This document shows positions 25,135-34,457 of a stretch of DNA of 38,266 nucleotides, piece after piece. The notes under the pieces are model-generated. The model searched no databases and was not told the DNA's origin. It was given only the letters and a program-made list of their open reading frames with translations. Source of the DNA: Saprospiraceae bacterium. GTDB taxonomy: Bacteria > Bacteroidota > Bacteroidia > Chitinophagales > Saprospiraceae. Every line of letters begins with the position of its first letter. Position 1 is the first letter of the stretch. The translations under genes were made by a program, and so were the position numbers. The stretch covers positions 1 through 38,266 of the forward strand of contig JALHRK010000019.1 in assembly GCA_022841505.1 (NCBI GenBank). Reading direction: 5' to 3'.

Positions 25135-26607
25135 ATGCGAATTATCCTAAGCTTTGGTTTTCTCCTGATCTTTTCCTCCTTATCCTATAGCCAAACCGCG
25201 AGTGATGCTTTGCGTTTTTCCTACCACGACGGCAGCGGCATCAGTACCGCACGGAGCCTGGGCGTAGGGGGCGCGATGAGTGCGTTGGGCAGCGATTTTT
25301 CAGTGATCAGCACCAACCCGGCCGGTCTGGGCTGGTACCGGAGTTCCGAATTTGTGATTACCCCTTCGCTGACTGCGATCAGCACCGAATCACAATTACT
25401 GGAAAGCGACGATGCACGCATTAATAAGGAACGGCTGAGCAAACTGGGCCTGAGCAATTTGGGCTTCGTGGTGTCCTCCCGTCCGACCGCTTCGCAATGG
25501 ACGACCTTCAATTTTGGTATCGGTCTCAACCAATTGGCCAATTTTAACCAACGCTTTTATTACGATGGGCAGACGGAGGGATCAATCATCAACCGGTTCC
25601 AGGAATTGGCCAATGGCAGTGATGGATTGGATGATTTTGAATCGGGATTGGCTTATGACGCCGAGGCGCTTTACGACTTTGACGAGGACGGTTTTTACGA
25701 CTCTGATGTGGAGTTGCGCCCCAATGCGCTGATTTACAAAGAACAAACGGTGACGACCTCCGGCTCAATCAACGAACTTACTTTCGCTTTTGCCGGGAGC
25801 TACAGCGACAAATTATTGATGGGGGTAACCATCGGGGTGCCTTTCCTGAATTACAATATGGATAAGGTTTACAAGGAATCGGATCAGGGGGAAGAAGCCG
25901 ATGGCAATATTCCGTTTTTTGATGACCTGGAATTTACGGAAAGCCTGAATACGACTGGGATCGGCATCAACCTGAAAGCCGGATTGATCTACCGCCCCAT
26001 CCAGGCCGTTCGCCTCGGCCTTGCGGTTCACACGCCCACCGCTTATGGGTTGAACGATACTTATCGCAACACCATGTCCTATTTTTACACGGATAACGGA
26101 GGCAGTACAAGCGGAGATGCTGAATCGCCTGACGGCTTATTCGAGTATAAATTTCGCTCGCCCTGGCGAATCATTGGCGGTTTGGGCGTCATCATCGGAA
26201 AAGCTGGGTTTCTGAGTGGCGAAGTGGAATGGGCCGACTACACCGGCGCACATTTTCGCTATGACGGGTTTGAGGGCGCCGAACGCGATGTCAACAATGA
26301 CATTGTCAACCAGTTGCAAGCTGCGGCAAACATCCGCCTTGGTGGCGAACTCGCTTTTGAAATCTTTCGCCTGCGGGCGGGTTTTGGCTTACATCAGTCG
26401 CCCATTCAGGGAGACGATACGGTCAACGAAAGCATCAGCGCGGGATTTGGCATCCGGGAAAAATCGTTTTTCTTAGATTTGGGCTACCGGCATTACCTCA
26501 TTGAGGAAACGTATACGCCTTACCAGACTTCCGAAGCGCCTATGCAGTTTGTCAACAATGACGTGACTAATGGGCGCTTCCTGCTATCGGTCGGCTTCCG
26601 TTTTTGA
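25135..26607 (+). CDS. outer membrane protein, OmpP1/FadL-like
   Basis: 490 aa; signal peptide MRIILSFGFLLIFSSLSYSQ; ARSLGVGGAMSALGSDFSVISTNPAGLG; terminal FLLSVGFRF. Confidence 0.82.
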   Translation: MRIILSFGFLLIFSSLSYSQTASDALRFSYHDGSGISTARSLGVGGAMSALGSDFSVISTNPAGLGWYRSSEFVITPSLTAISTESQLLESDDARINKERLSKLGLSNLGFVVSSRPTASQWTTFNFGIGLNQLANFNQRFYYDGQTEGSIINRFQELANGSDGLDDFESGLAYDAEALYDFDEDGFYDSDVELRPNALIYKEQTVTTSGSINELTFAFAGSYSDKLLMGVTIGVPFLNYNMDKVYKESDQGEEADGNIPFFDDLEFTESLNTTGIGINLKAGLIYRPIQAVRLGLAVHTPTAYGLNDTYRNTMSYFYTDNGGSTSGDAESPDGLFEYKFRSPWRIIGGLGVIIGKAGFLSGEVEWADYTGAHFRYDGFEGAERDVNNDIVNQLQAAANIRLGGELAFEIFRLRAGFGLHQSPIQGDDTVNESISAGFGIREKSFFLDLGYRHYLIEETYTPYQTSEAPMQFVNNDVTNGRFLLSVGFRF

Positions 26608-26611
26608 ATCG

Positions 26612-26730
26612 TGTCTGTTTTTATAGTCCGATAGCTGCGTTATGCGAAGGCCCAAAATTGGTCATTTACGCGAGTAAACTCCCACTTTTGGGCCTTCGCA
26701 TGCCTTGCTCTCGAACTCTAAAAACAGACA
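26612..26730. repeat. structured intergenic element B (~119 bp)
   Basis: Terminal arms TGTCTGTTTTTATAGT/ACTCTAAAAACAGACA; 16-bp stem 26642-26657/26686-26701; TTTAC-GCGA-GTAAA apical hairpin. Confidence 0.9.
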
Positions 26731-26737
26731 CTCCACT

Positions 26738-26770
26738 TAGAACATGTTCGGGAACCCAAAACATGCTCTA
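26738..26770. repeat. small hairpin TAGAACATGTTCGGG-aa-CCCAAAACATGCTCTA
   Basis: Near-perfect inverted repeat directly after element B. Confidence 0.55.
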
Positions 26771-26772
26771 AC

Positions 26773-26828
26773 TATCTAATGTCTAACATCAATAATCTAA
26801 TATCTATAATCTAACATCTACAATCTAC
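26773..26828. repeat. degenerate tandem micro-repeat (ATCTAA/CATCTA type)
   Basis: atctaatgtctaacatcaataatctaatatctataatctaacatctacaatctacc, ending at the next ATG. Confidence 0.75.
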
Positions 26829-26829
26829 C

Positions 26830-27375
26830 ATGTTGCTATTCTTCTTTAAAGCCCTCCACATCGTAGGATTCACTGCCTGGTTTGGCGGACTTTTTTACCT
26901 CGGACGCCTGTTTGTCTACCATGTGGAAGCCAACGACCAACCGCAACCTGAGCAGGACATCCTGAAGCGCCAATACCAAATAATGGAAGGGCGGGTGTAC
27001 AAAATCATCATCGTACCTGCCATGAACCTGACCTGGGGTTGCGGTCTTGCGATGCTCTTTCTGTACGGCTTGGACTGGCTTGCCGCCAACCCCTGGATGC
27101 ACGTTAAGCTGTTGCTACTGGTTTTATTGACCGGCTTCCAACTCTGGTCTAAAACCATCATCAAAAAATTGGAGAAAGGGGAAGCATTGCCCAACGCCTT
27201 CCGGTTTCGCCTGCTGAACGAAGCGCCTACGGTGTTTTTGTTGGCGATTGTGCTGCTGGCGGTTTACCGGAATGGGATTAACTATGCGTATTTTGCGCTT
27301 GGGGTTGGAGGCTTTGTGGCATTAATCTACTGGGGGGCGGTGGCTTATCGAAAGAGAAGATCACAGGGAGTTTGA
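26830..27375 (+). CDS. hemJ: HemJ-like protoporphyrinogen oxidase / CopD-family membrane protein
   Basis: 181 aa; FFKALHIVGFTAWFGGLFYLGRLFVYH and PWMHVKLLLLVLLTGFQLW resemble the HemJ family. Confidence 0.8.
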   Translation: MLLFFFKALHIVGFTAWFGGLFYLGRLFVYHVEANDQPQPEQDILKRQYQIMEGRVYKIIIVPAMNLTWGCGLAMLFLYGLDWLAANPWMHVKLLLLVLLTGFQLWSKTIIKKLEKGEALPNAFRFRLLNEAPTVFLLAIVLLAVYRNGINYAYFALGVGGFVALIYWGAVAYRKRRSQGV

Positions 27376-27522
27376 ACTAATCTTATCGTAAGGCGTTCTC
27401 CTTTCACTTTTCAATCCAAATCTTAAGAAAGTGTGAAAATGGCACAGGAACTACACCTGCCATGCCGAAAAAGCTAATTTTGCTTTGAAATGAGTCAATT
27501 CTTAAATCAAATTCAAGGAAAT

Positions 27523-28398
27523 ATGAAAAAACAACTTTTATGCCTGACTGCTGTATTGGCACTGGTTTTTGCTGTCACTACGACGACTACTGCTCAAATC
27601 CGTACGCCTGCGCCCAGCCCGGGTGCAAAACTCACCCAAACCGTTGGGCTCACTGAAGTCACTGTAGAATACTCCCGCCCAAGCCTGAAAGGCCGCGCAG
27701 CATTTGGCGCTGAAGGCGTTGTTCCTTACGGTTCTACCTGGCGCACCGGCGCCAATTCTGCTACAAAAATTACTTTCAGCGACGACGTGAAAGTTGGCGG
27801 CCAGGCCTTGGCAAAAGGTTCTTATGCCATCCTTTCTTTGCCTGGCGAAACGGATTGGGTCGTTATGTTCCACACTTACGACAAGACGGACTGGTCGAGC
27901 TACGAGGACAAAACCCCTGCGGCTAAAGTTGCTGTAAAAGCACAAAAAACCGGCCACTCGGTTGAAACGTTGACTTTTGATATCAACAACCTGCGCAACA
28001 CCGGTGGTAGCCTCGATTTCTACTGGGGCAACACGATGCTGAGCCTTCCCATCGAAGTGGAAGTAGACAAAAAGGTAATGGCGGATATTGAGCGCGTGAT
28101 GGCTGGCCCATCGGCGAACGATTACGCTGCGGCTGCTGGTTATTACCACGACAGTGGCAAAGACCTGAAAAAAGCGCTGGAATACATCCAGAAAGCGAAT
28201 GCAGGCAACGAACCAAGGTTCTGGCAGGTGCGCCGCGAAGCCCTGATCCTCGGCGATCTGGGTATGTACGCAGAAGCAGTAGCCGCTGCTGAAAAGTCGG
28301 CCATGCTGGCTGAAAAAGCAGGCAACGCAGAATATGTGAAAATGAACAAAGCTTCTATCGAAATGTGGAAGCCGAAAGTGAAGAAAAGCGGTAAATAA
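27523..28398 (+). CDS. secreted DUF2911 domain-containing protein
   Basis: ORF 27490-28398; ATG at 27523 gives MKKQLLCLTAVLALVFAVTTTTTAQ. VTVEYSRPSLKGRAAFG, GSTWRTGANSATKITFSDDV, GGSLDFYWGNTMLSLPI are DUF2911-like. Confidence 0.85.
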   Translation: MKKQLLCLTAVLALVFAVTTTTTAQIRTPAPSPGAKLTQTVGLTEVTVEYSRPSLKGRAAFGAEGVVPYGSTWRTGANSATKITFSDDVKVGGQALAKGSYAILSLPGETDWVVMFHTYDKTDWSSYEDKTPAAKVAVKAQKTGHSVETLTFDINNLRNTGGSLDFYWGNTMLSLPIEVEVDKKVMADIERVMAGPSANDYAAAAGYYHDSGKDLKKALEYIQKANAGNEPRFWQVRREALILGDLGMYAEAVAAAEKSAMLAEKAGNAEYVKMNKASIEMWKPKVKKSGK

Positions 28399-28428
28399 TC
28401 ATCTTGCCGGTTCTTTATAGCGAACTAC

Positions 28429-28471
28429 AACAGGCCGCCCTGCTACAACTTGCAGGAGCGGCCTGTTTTTT
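28429..28471 (+). terminator. rho-independent terminator
   Basis: AACAGGCCGC-CCTGC-tacaactt-GCAGG-a-GCGGCCTGTT followed by a T-tract. Confidence 0.9.
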
Positions 28472-28505
28472 ATATTTGATACAGGAAAAAATAAAATATT
28501 GCAGT

Positions 28506-28538
28506 TTTGTGATTAATCCGATTTATTAATTAGGTTTG
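28506..28538 (+). promoter_or_regulatory. Bacteroidota-type promoter TTTG-N21-TAGGTTTG
   Basis: TTTG at 28506-28509 and TAGGTTTG at 28531-28538, upstream of the protease gene. Confidence 0.5.
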
Positions 28539-28581
28539 CTTAGAATAGTCCAAATTTTAAGTCACTAAAATGCCCTCTAAT

Positions 28582-30849
28582 ATGAACAAAATTTACGCTT
28601 GGGGAGTGGTATGTACCGCATTCCTCTCTTTCATTTCCATTGCTAACCTGCAAGCCCAGCTTTCAGCCGGCGGCACACCGATGAGTTTCATTTTGCACGA
28701 TCGCGTTGCGCCAGCACCCGAAGCCATTGATATGGCGCCGGTAGACATAACCCGCCTGCGTGCAGAAGACGCCGTCAACGACCGCGATTTCACCAAACCA
28801 CACCGCTTTGGCCACCTGATGGAAGTTGGCATGAACCCCGAAAATTCCGGGGTTTGGGAAGAACTTCCCGGCGGCGACCGCCTTTGGCGCGTTACGGTGC
28901 GTTCTTTTGGCGCTCAAACGATTAACATGATTTTTTCGCGCTATAAATTGCCGGTGGGTGCGCAGTTGTTCATTTACAACAAAGACCGCAGCATGGTGAT
29001 CGGCGCGTTCACCCACGCCAACAACCAACCGGAAGAAGTATTGGGTACCACCCTGGTTGAGGGCGATGAAATGGTCGTAGAATATTACGAACCAGCCTGG
29101 GTTACTTTTCCCGGCGAACTGGAAATCGGCTCCATCGTTCACGGCTATCGCCTGCCTGGCGACGGCGAACCGGAGCAGGAAGGTGAAGGAAGAGCATTTG
29201 GCGATTCAGGCAATTGCCACAACAACGTCAACTGCCCCAGCGGCTCTGCCTGGGCCAATCAGAAAAAGTCAGTGGTAAGAATTGTAAACGGCGGGGACTG
29301 GTGTACCGGCGCGCTGATCAATACAGCCAACAACAGCGGGCTGCCTTACCTGCTCACAGCCAACCACTGCTACGCAAGTTCCTATGCTTCGTGGGTATTC
29401 TGGTTTAATTTTGAAGCCAGTGGGTGTACCAATCCGGCCTCTTCACCGACAACCTATACGACATTGTCCGGGTCGTCGCTCAAAGCGCGCAATGCCGCAT
29501 CCGATTTTATGCTGCTGCAACTCAACAGCACGCCGGGCGTGACGCATACGCCTTATTATTCGGGTTGGAACCGGGGCACAACAGCGCCGACTTCTTCGGT
29601 TTGTATCCACCATCCGAGCGGCGACATCAAAAAAATATCTTTCGACAATAATGCAGCAACAAACAGCAGTTGGAGCGGTACGCCAGCCAATTCGCACTGG
29701 CATGTGATCTGGGATAGCGGCGTGACGGAGCCAGGCTCTTCCGGATCCCCGCTTTATGATCAAAACCAGCGCATCATCGGTCAATTGCACGGCGGCGCTT
29801 CTGTTTGCGGCGGTTCTGACCTGTCGGATGAATACGGAAAATTCTCTGTTTCCTGGAATACCGGTACGACTGCCGCTACCCGCCTCAGCGACTGGCTGGA
29901 TCCGGGCAGCAGTGGAGCAACCACAGTCAACGGGTACGATCCCTTTGCCGGGGGCGCAAATTTCCTGAGTGTGACGCCTGCCAACCAAAACGTTAGTTCA
30001 GCAGCAGGCAGCACTGCATTCAGCGTAAGCTCCAATGTATCCTGGACCGCTTCAGGAGCTGCGTCCTGGGTCACGATCAGCCCGGCTTCCGGTACCAACA
30101 ATGGGACGGTGACGGCTACCTACACTGCTAATACGGGCTCTACGAGCCGCGTCGCTACCATTACTATTACAGGCGGCGGCTTCACCCAGAACGTAACTGT
30201 TACGCAAGCGGGCACCACCGGCTCCTGCTCGAACGACGGAGAAACTGCAAACAACACCCGCCAAACCGCACCAACCATTGCTTTGAATGTGGATAAATTG
30301 TCACAAATCGGCAGCAGCACGGATGTGGACTGGTGGAAATTCACTTTAAGCGCTACGACGACCGTGACCCTGACGCTGGGCACCCTTCCGGCAGACTTCG
30401 ACCTCCGTTTGAGAAGGTCCAATGGCAACATCATCGCCACTTCCCAGAACGGAGGCACTGCCAGCGAAACGATTACGGCATCCCTGGCAGCAGGTACTTA
30501 TTATGCTTATGTCTATGGATATAACGGCGCATTCAGCACCAGTGTTTGCTATACCCTGCGCGTGTCTACAGGCGCCTTCCAGGGCGGCGAAGCAGATAAG
30601 AACCTGGATGAAGCAAGCATCAGCATTGCGCCCAATCCTACAAATGGTCTCACAACCCTCCGCTTGTCGGATGAAACTTCCAACGCACGCGTGCTGGTAT
30701 ACGACCAGATTGGCCGCAAAGTGATGGAGGAAAATGGCCGAGGACAATTTGAACTGAACTTCGCAAACCTTCCCGGCGGAACGTACATCATCCGCGTAGA
30801 AACGGGCGGTAAAACGCTTGTTGAACGGGTGGTGGTTAGTGGAAAGTAA
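28582..30849 (+). CDS. secreted lysyl-endopeptidase-like serine protease with BACON, PPC and T9SS type A domains
   Basis: ORF 28570-30849. Triad context LLTANHCY, ASDFMLLQL, EPGSSGSPLYD; BACON VSSNVSWTASGAASWVTISPASGTNNGTVTATYTAN; C-terminal ISIAPNPTNGLTTL...GGTYIIRVETGGKTLVERVVVSGK. Confidence 0.9.
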   Translation: MNKIYAWGVVCTAFLSFISIANLQAQLSAGGTPMSFILHDRVAPAPEAIDMAPVDITRLRAEDAVNDRDFTKPHRFGHLMEVGMNPENSGVWEELPGGDRLWRVTVRSFGAQTINMIFSRYKLPVGAQLFIYNKDRSMVIGAFTHANNQPEEVLGTTLVEGDEMVVEYYEPAWVTFPGELEIGSIVHGYRLPGDGEPEQEGEGRAFGDSGNCHNNVNCPSGSAWANQKKSVVRIVNGGDWCTGALINTANNSGLPYLLTANHCYASSYASWVFWFNFEASGCTNPASSPTTYTTLSGSSLKARNAASDFMLLQLNSTPGVTHTPYYSGWNRGTTAPTSSVCIHHPSGDIKKISFDNNAATNSSWSGTPANSHWHVIWDSGVTEPGSSGSPLYDQNQRIIGQLHGGASVCGGSDLSDEYGKFSVSWNTGTTAATRLSDWLDPGSSGATTVNGYDPFAGGANFLSVTPANQNVSSAAGSTAFSVSSNVSWTASGAASWVTISPASGTNNGTVTATYTANTGSTSRVATITITGGGFTQNVTVTQAGTTGSCSNDGETANNTRQTAPTIALNVDKLSQIGSSTDVDWWKFTLSATTTVTLTLGTLPADFDLRLRRSNGNIIATSQNGGTASETITASLAAGTYYAYVYGYNGAFSTSVCYTLRVSTGAFQGGEADKNLDEASISIAPNPTNGLTTLRLSDETSNARVLVYDQIGRKVMEENGRGQFELNFANLPGGTYIIRVETGGKTLVERVVVSGK

Positions 30850-30949
30850 AAGAATGATTTGAGGGATTTGAAGATTTGAAAATTTGATGATTTGAAGATT
30901 GGGGGCCGTGCCAATCTTCAAATTTTCAAATCCTCAAATCTTCAAATTC
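30850..30949. repeat. degenerate tandem micro-repeat (GATTTGAA) forming a ~50-nt-arm imperfect hairpin between convergent genes
   Basis: gatttgagggatttgaagatttgaaaatttgatgatttgaagattgg / ccaatcttcaaattttcaaatcctcaaatcttcaaattctt. Confidence 0.85.
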
Positions 30950-32686
30950 TTACTCCGCTTTCCTCACCTCCGACCGCTCCGACACTCCATTCTCATTAAT
31001 TGCCTCAATTCGGAAAAAATAGGTTTTACGGTTGTCCATGCCTTTGAACCAGTATTCATTCCCGTCGTGGACCATAATGCAGTTGTACAATTTATCCGGT
31101 TCGGTTCCGTAGTAGATGTTGTAGGCCCAGGCATTGCTGACCGGGCTCCATTTGATCCACGCAGAGCGTTTGTCTTTTTCGGTGCGCAGGACCATAAAGG
31201 TTTTAACGGTGTCCGGCACTGCTCCCGTGCCTTTCCCGAATACCCGCAGCCCGGAAATAGCAAATTTGCCGGTCGCCATGTGGATATTTTCCAATTTAAT
31301 AAACCGGGTTTCCACCGCTTTGGGCAACTCCACATAGTCGTGCGGCACGTCCGTTTTGTTCTGACTTTTATCCACCAAAATTTCCCATTTTTTGCCATCG
31401 CGGGAATGCAGCAGGCGGTATTGATGAAAAATATCCGTGCGTTTTCCCAGGAATTCTGCGTCCTGATCGGCATAGTTGATCTGGATGGCCCGGACGGTGC
31501 AAAGTCCGCCGAGGTCGCTTTGGATCCATTCGCCCCGGTTGGCCGTTGCGGCGCTCCAGTAGGTTTTCATGGCTTCATCCACCGCATAATTGGCCTGGAA
31601 GCCACCAAAAGTTGAAGAAACCTGCACCGGTTTTTGGTAATTCAGCAGCATCCAGCCGGTGAAGCGGGGTTGCAGGTGGTCGGCTTCACCGCCAGGCAAG
31701 TAGTGCGGGTAATCGCCAAAGGCCGTGTGGCAATACATCACTCCATCGGAATCGAACCCTGCGGGCCAAATGCCGATGCGCCGTTCAAAGTTGTTTTTGA
31801 CCGACAGCATGATGGTGGACACGTGCCACCAGTTTTTCCAGTGGTCCTGGAAAGTGGCGCCATGCCCGGCCCCGCGGGCAAAACCGCCCGGTTTGAAAGA
31901 AATCGGATCGGACTGTGGAATGAAAGGCCCAAGCGGACCTTCTCCAACCAAAACCCCGTCGGCATACCCGCTGAATTCCGTACCCGGCGCGCCGTATTGC
32001 AAATAGTATTTTCCGTTGTGTTTCGTCATCCAGGCGCCTTCCATAAACGGATCGAGGAAGGTATTGTCCATGTGTTCGCCAAAGCGTTGCCAGCCGTAGC
32101 GATCCGGTTCGAGGAGGTACATTTCCTTGCGATAGCCCATCGGTTGCAGGGTTTTTCGATCCAGTTCGATGCCGTACATGGGGTAGCGGTTGCTGCTGCC
32201 GTTATACATGTAGAGCCGCCCATCGTCGTCGGTGAAAAAAGCGGGATCCCAGCCCCCCATGTCGAAGGCCGGAACCGCTTCCGTCCATTCGTTGGCTTTG
32301 GGATTGGTGCTCATCCAGATGGGAAAATCCCGCCCGTACGTGGAGCCGAAAACCAGCATCGTATCTCCGATGATGCCAACGGCGGGCGCACAAAGATCGT
32401 CGTAGACCTTATGCCAGGGCTTCAAAAAAGAGCGCGACACAAAATGCCAGTCGGACAGGTCATTGCTCCACCAATAGCCCCATTGGTTGGTAGAAAAAAG
32501 GTAATAATCGCCTTTGTAGGTCACAATGACCGGGTCGGCGGTGGCGCGGTGGCGGCCCCAATCGCTGAAATTGGGGATGGGCGTGAATCCGTAATCTAAG
32601 TTGACCGGATTGCAATACGTCTTCTGAGCAGGCACATTTGCGGCCCACAAAAAGAAAATAAACAGGGCAACGACGATCTTTTTCAA
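30950..32686 (-). CDS. secreted GH43-like glycoside hydrolase with discoidin (F5/8C) and FN3-like C-terminus
   Basis: 578 aa; signal MKKIVVALFIFFLWAANVPAQ; five-bladed GH43-like start HRATADPVIVTYKGDYYLFSTNQWGYWWSNDL; AIQINYADQD...YRLLHSRDGKKWEILVD. Confidence 0.82.
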   Translation of the reverse strand: MKKIVVALFIFFLWAANVPAQKTYCNPVNLDYGFTPIPNFSDWGRHRATADPVIVTYKGDYYLFSTNQWGYWWSNDLSDWHFVSRSFLKPWHKVYDDLCAPAVGIIGDTMLVFGSTYGRDFPIWMSTNPKANEWTEAVPAFDMGGWDPAFFTDDDGRLYMYNGSSNRYPMYGIELDRKTLQPMGYRKEMYLLEPDRYGWQRFGEHMDNTFLDPFMEGAWMTKHNGKYYLQYGAPGTEFSGYADGVLVGEGPLGPFIPQSDPISFKPGGFARGAGHGATFQDHWKNWWHVSTIMLSVKNNFERRIGIWPAGFDSDGVMYCHTAFGDYPHYLPGGEADHLQPRFTGWMLLNYQKPVQVSSTFGGFQANYAVDEAMKTYWSAATANRGEWIQSDLGGLCTVRAIQINYADQDAEFLGKRTDIFHQYRLLHSRDGKKWEILVDKSQNKTDVPHDYVELPKAVETRFIKLENIHMATGKFAISGLRVFGKGTGAVPDTVKTFMVLRTEKDKRSAWIKWSPVSNAWAYNIYYGTEPDKLYNCIMVHDGNEYWFKGMDNRKTYFFRIEAINENGVSERSEVRKAE

Positions 32687-32846
32687 AGCAGTCGGGTTTG
32701 GTATCCCGCTAAATTACAACTCCTTCGGGAAATACGCCTTCCGAATTATTCAAAAGACTTACTGCTTGGTAGTTTGGCAACACCACAATTTTCCCGTATT
32801 TTCGCATGAAGAGAGCGACCTCTTACATACAGCAACCATATACAGT

Positions 32847-34382
32847 ATGCGAAAACAGATCAATCAATGCTTTCGTTGGTACTATCGGCAACGGTACTTG
32901 AAAATAAAACGTATCGTTGAACGGCCGCACGAAACGCAACGTGCGCTGTTGCTGCAATTGCTCCGGGCTGCTGAACAAACGGAATGGGGACTCCAGTTCG
33001 GCTACCGGCATTTGAAAACCCCGGAAGCGTATGCCCGGGCCGTACCCGTGCAGGATTATGAAAGCCTGAAACCCTATATCCAGCGCATGATGTACGGGGA
33101 AAAAGACATCCTGTGGAGCGATCAGGTGCGCTGGTTTTCCAAATCTTCCGGCACCACGGAGGACAAAAGCAAATTCATCCCCGTTTCCCGCCAGAACCTC
33201 CGCCAATGCCATATCCGGGGCACCTGGGATACAATGGCCTGTTTTTACGCCAACCGGCCCGATGCCCGGCAATTCGAGTGCAAAAGCATGGTCATGGGGG
33301 GGAGCCTGAAACCCTTCGCGCCTTATCCGCGCACCATGACGGGAGACGTTTCTGCGGTCATGATTTCGCACATGCCCTGGGTGGGCAGGCCGTTTTTTAT
33401 CCCCGATTTTGAAACCGCTTTGCTCGACGACTGGGAAGAAAAAGTAGAACGCCTGGCGCTTGCCGGAATCCGGGAGCCTAATGTGGTCATGATCGGCGGC
33501 GTTCCGACTTGGACCCTGGTGCTTTTCCGGAGGATCCTCGAAATCACCGGCAAAAGCAATATGGAAGAAGTCTGGCCGCATTTACAGGGCTATATCCACG
33601 GCGGGGTCAGTTTTGTGCCTTACCGGACCCAGTTTGAGGCCTATTTCCCTTCCGGTAAAATAAGTTACCAGGAAATATACAATGCCTCGGAGGGGTATTT
33701 TGCCATTCAGGACGACTTTGGTTCCGATGATATGCTCCTGTTGTTAGACAACGGAGTCTACTATGAATTCCTGCCCGTTGAGGAATGGGGCGCCAGCAAT
33801 CCGCAGGCCATCCCCCTGAGCGAGGTGGAGGCGGGGAAAAACTACGCGCTGGTTATCAGTACCAACGCCGGGCTTTGGCGCTACATGCTGGGCGATACGG
33901 TGATGTTCACTTCGTTGGCGCCTTACAAAATCAAAATTACCGGCAGGACGAAGCAATTTGTCAACGCTTTTGGCGAAGAAGTGGTGGTGGAGAACACCGA
34001 TAAAGCCTTAGCGGAGACCTGCCTCCAGTTGGATGTGATCGTATCTGAATACACGGTCGCACCCGTCTATTTCGGCGCTGCCAGCAAAGGCGGGCACGAA
34101 TGGCTGATCGAATTTGAGCGGCCTCCGGAAAATTTGAAAGCTTTTGCCCAGTTGCTCGACCAGAATTTACAAAAAATTAATTCCGACTACGAAGCCAAAC
34201 GCTTCAAGAGCATTGCCCTGGCGCCGCTGAAAACCAAAGTGCTGCCCAAAGGCACGTTCCACAACTGGCTGAAGTCGAAAGGCAAGCTGGGAGGCCAGCA
34301 TAAAGTGCCCCGGTTGGCCAATCACCGGCAGTATATTGACGAAATTCTGGACTTTTTGCAAGGCAGCCAAAGTACAGTGTGA
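32847..34382 (+). CDS. GH3 auxin-responsive-promoter family protein (acyl-adenylate-type)
   Basis: ORF 32766-34382; ATG at 32847. WFSKSSGTTEDKSKFIPVS, YNASEGYFAIQDD, FVNAFGEEVVVENTDKAL match GH3 motifs. Confidence 0.88.
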   Translation: MRKQINQCFRWYYRQRYLKIKRIVERPHETQRALLLQLLRAAEQTEWGLQFGYRHLKTPEAYARAVPVQDYESLKPYIQRMMYGEKDILWSDQVRWFSKSSGTTEDKSKFIPVSRQNLRQCHIRGTWDTMACFYANRPDARQFECKSMVMGGSLKPFAPYPRTMTGDVSAVMISHMPWVGRPFFIPDFETALLDDWEEKVERLALAGIREPNVVMIGGVPTWTLVLFRRILEITGKSNMEEVWPHLQGYIHGGVSFVPYRTQFEAYFPSGKISYQEIYNASEGYFAIQDDFGSDDMLLLLDNGVYYEFLPVEEWGASNPQAIPLSEVEAGKNYALVISTNAGLWRYMLGDTVMFTSLAPYKIKITGRTKQFVNAFGEEVVVENTDKALAETCLQLDVIVSEYTVAPVYFGAASKGGHEWLIEFERPPENLKAFAQLLDQNLQKINSDYEAKRFKSIALAPLKTKVLPKGTFHNWLKSKGKLGGQHKVPRLANHRQYIDEILDFLQGSQSTV

Positions 34383-34412
34383 ACTTTTATTAAGAAAAGT
34401 TATTAATAAAGT

Positions 34413-34420
34413 TACTTTTG
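34413..34420 (+). promoter_or_regulatory. candidate -7 element TACTTTTG upstream of the ECF sigma gene
   Basis: Fits TAnnTTTG, 38 bp before the ORF start. Confidence 0.35.
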
Positions 34421-34457
34421 TTAGAGCATATACAGGATTCCTAAAATCACGAAAATT

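Noticed and set aside
31634-32599. 321-aa plus-strand ORF opposite the GH43-like gene
   Set aside because: Antisense shadow of a well-supported secreted hydrolase; no motif or signal peptide.
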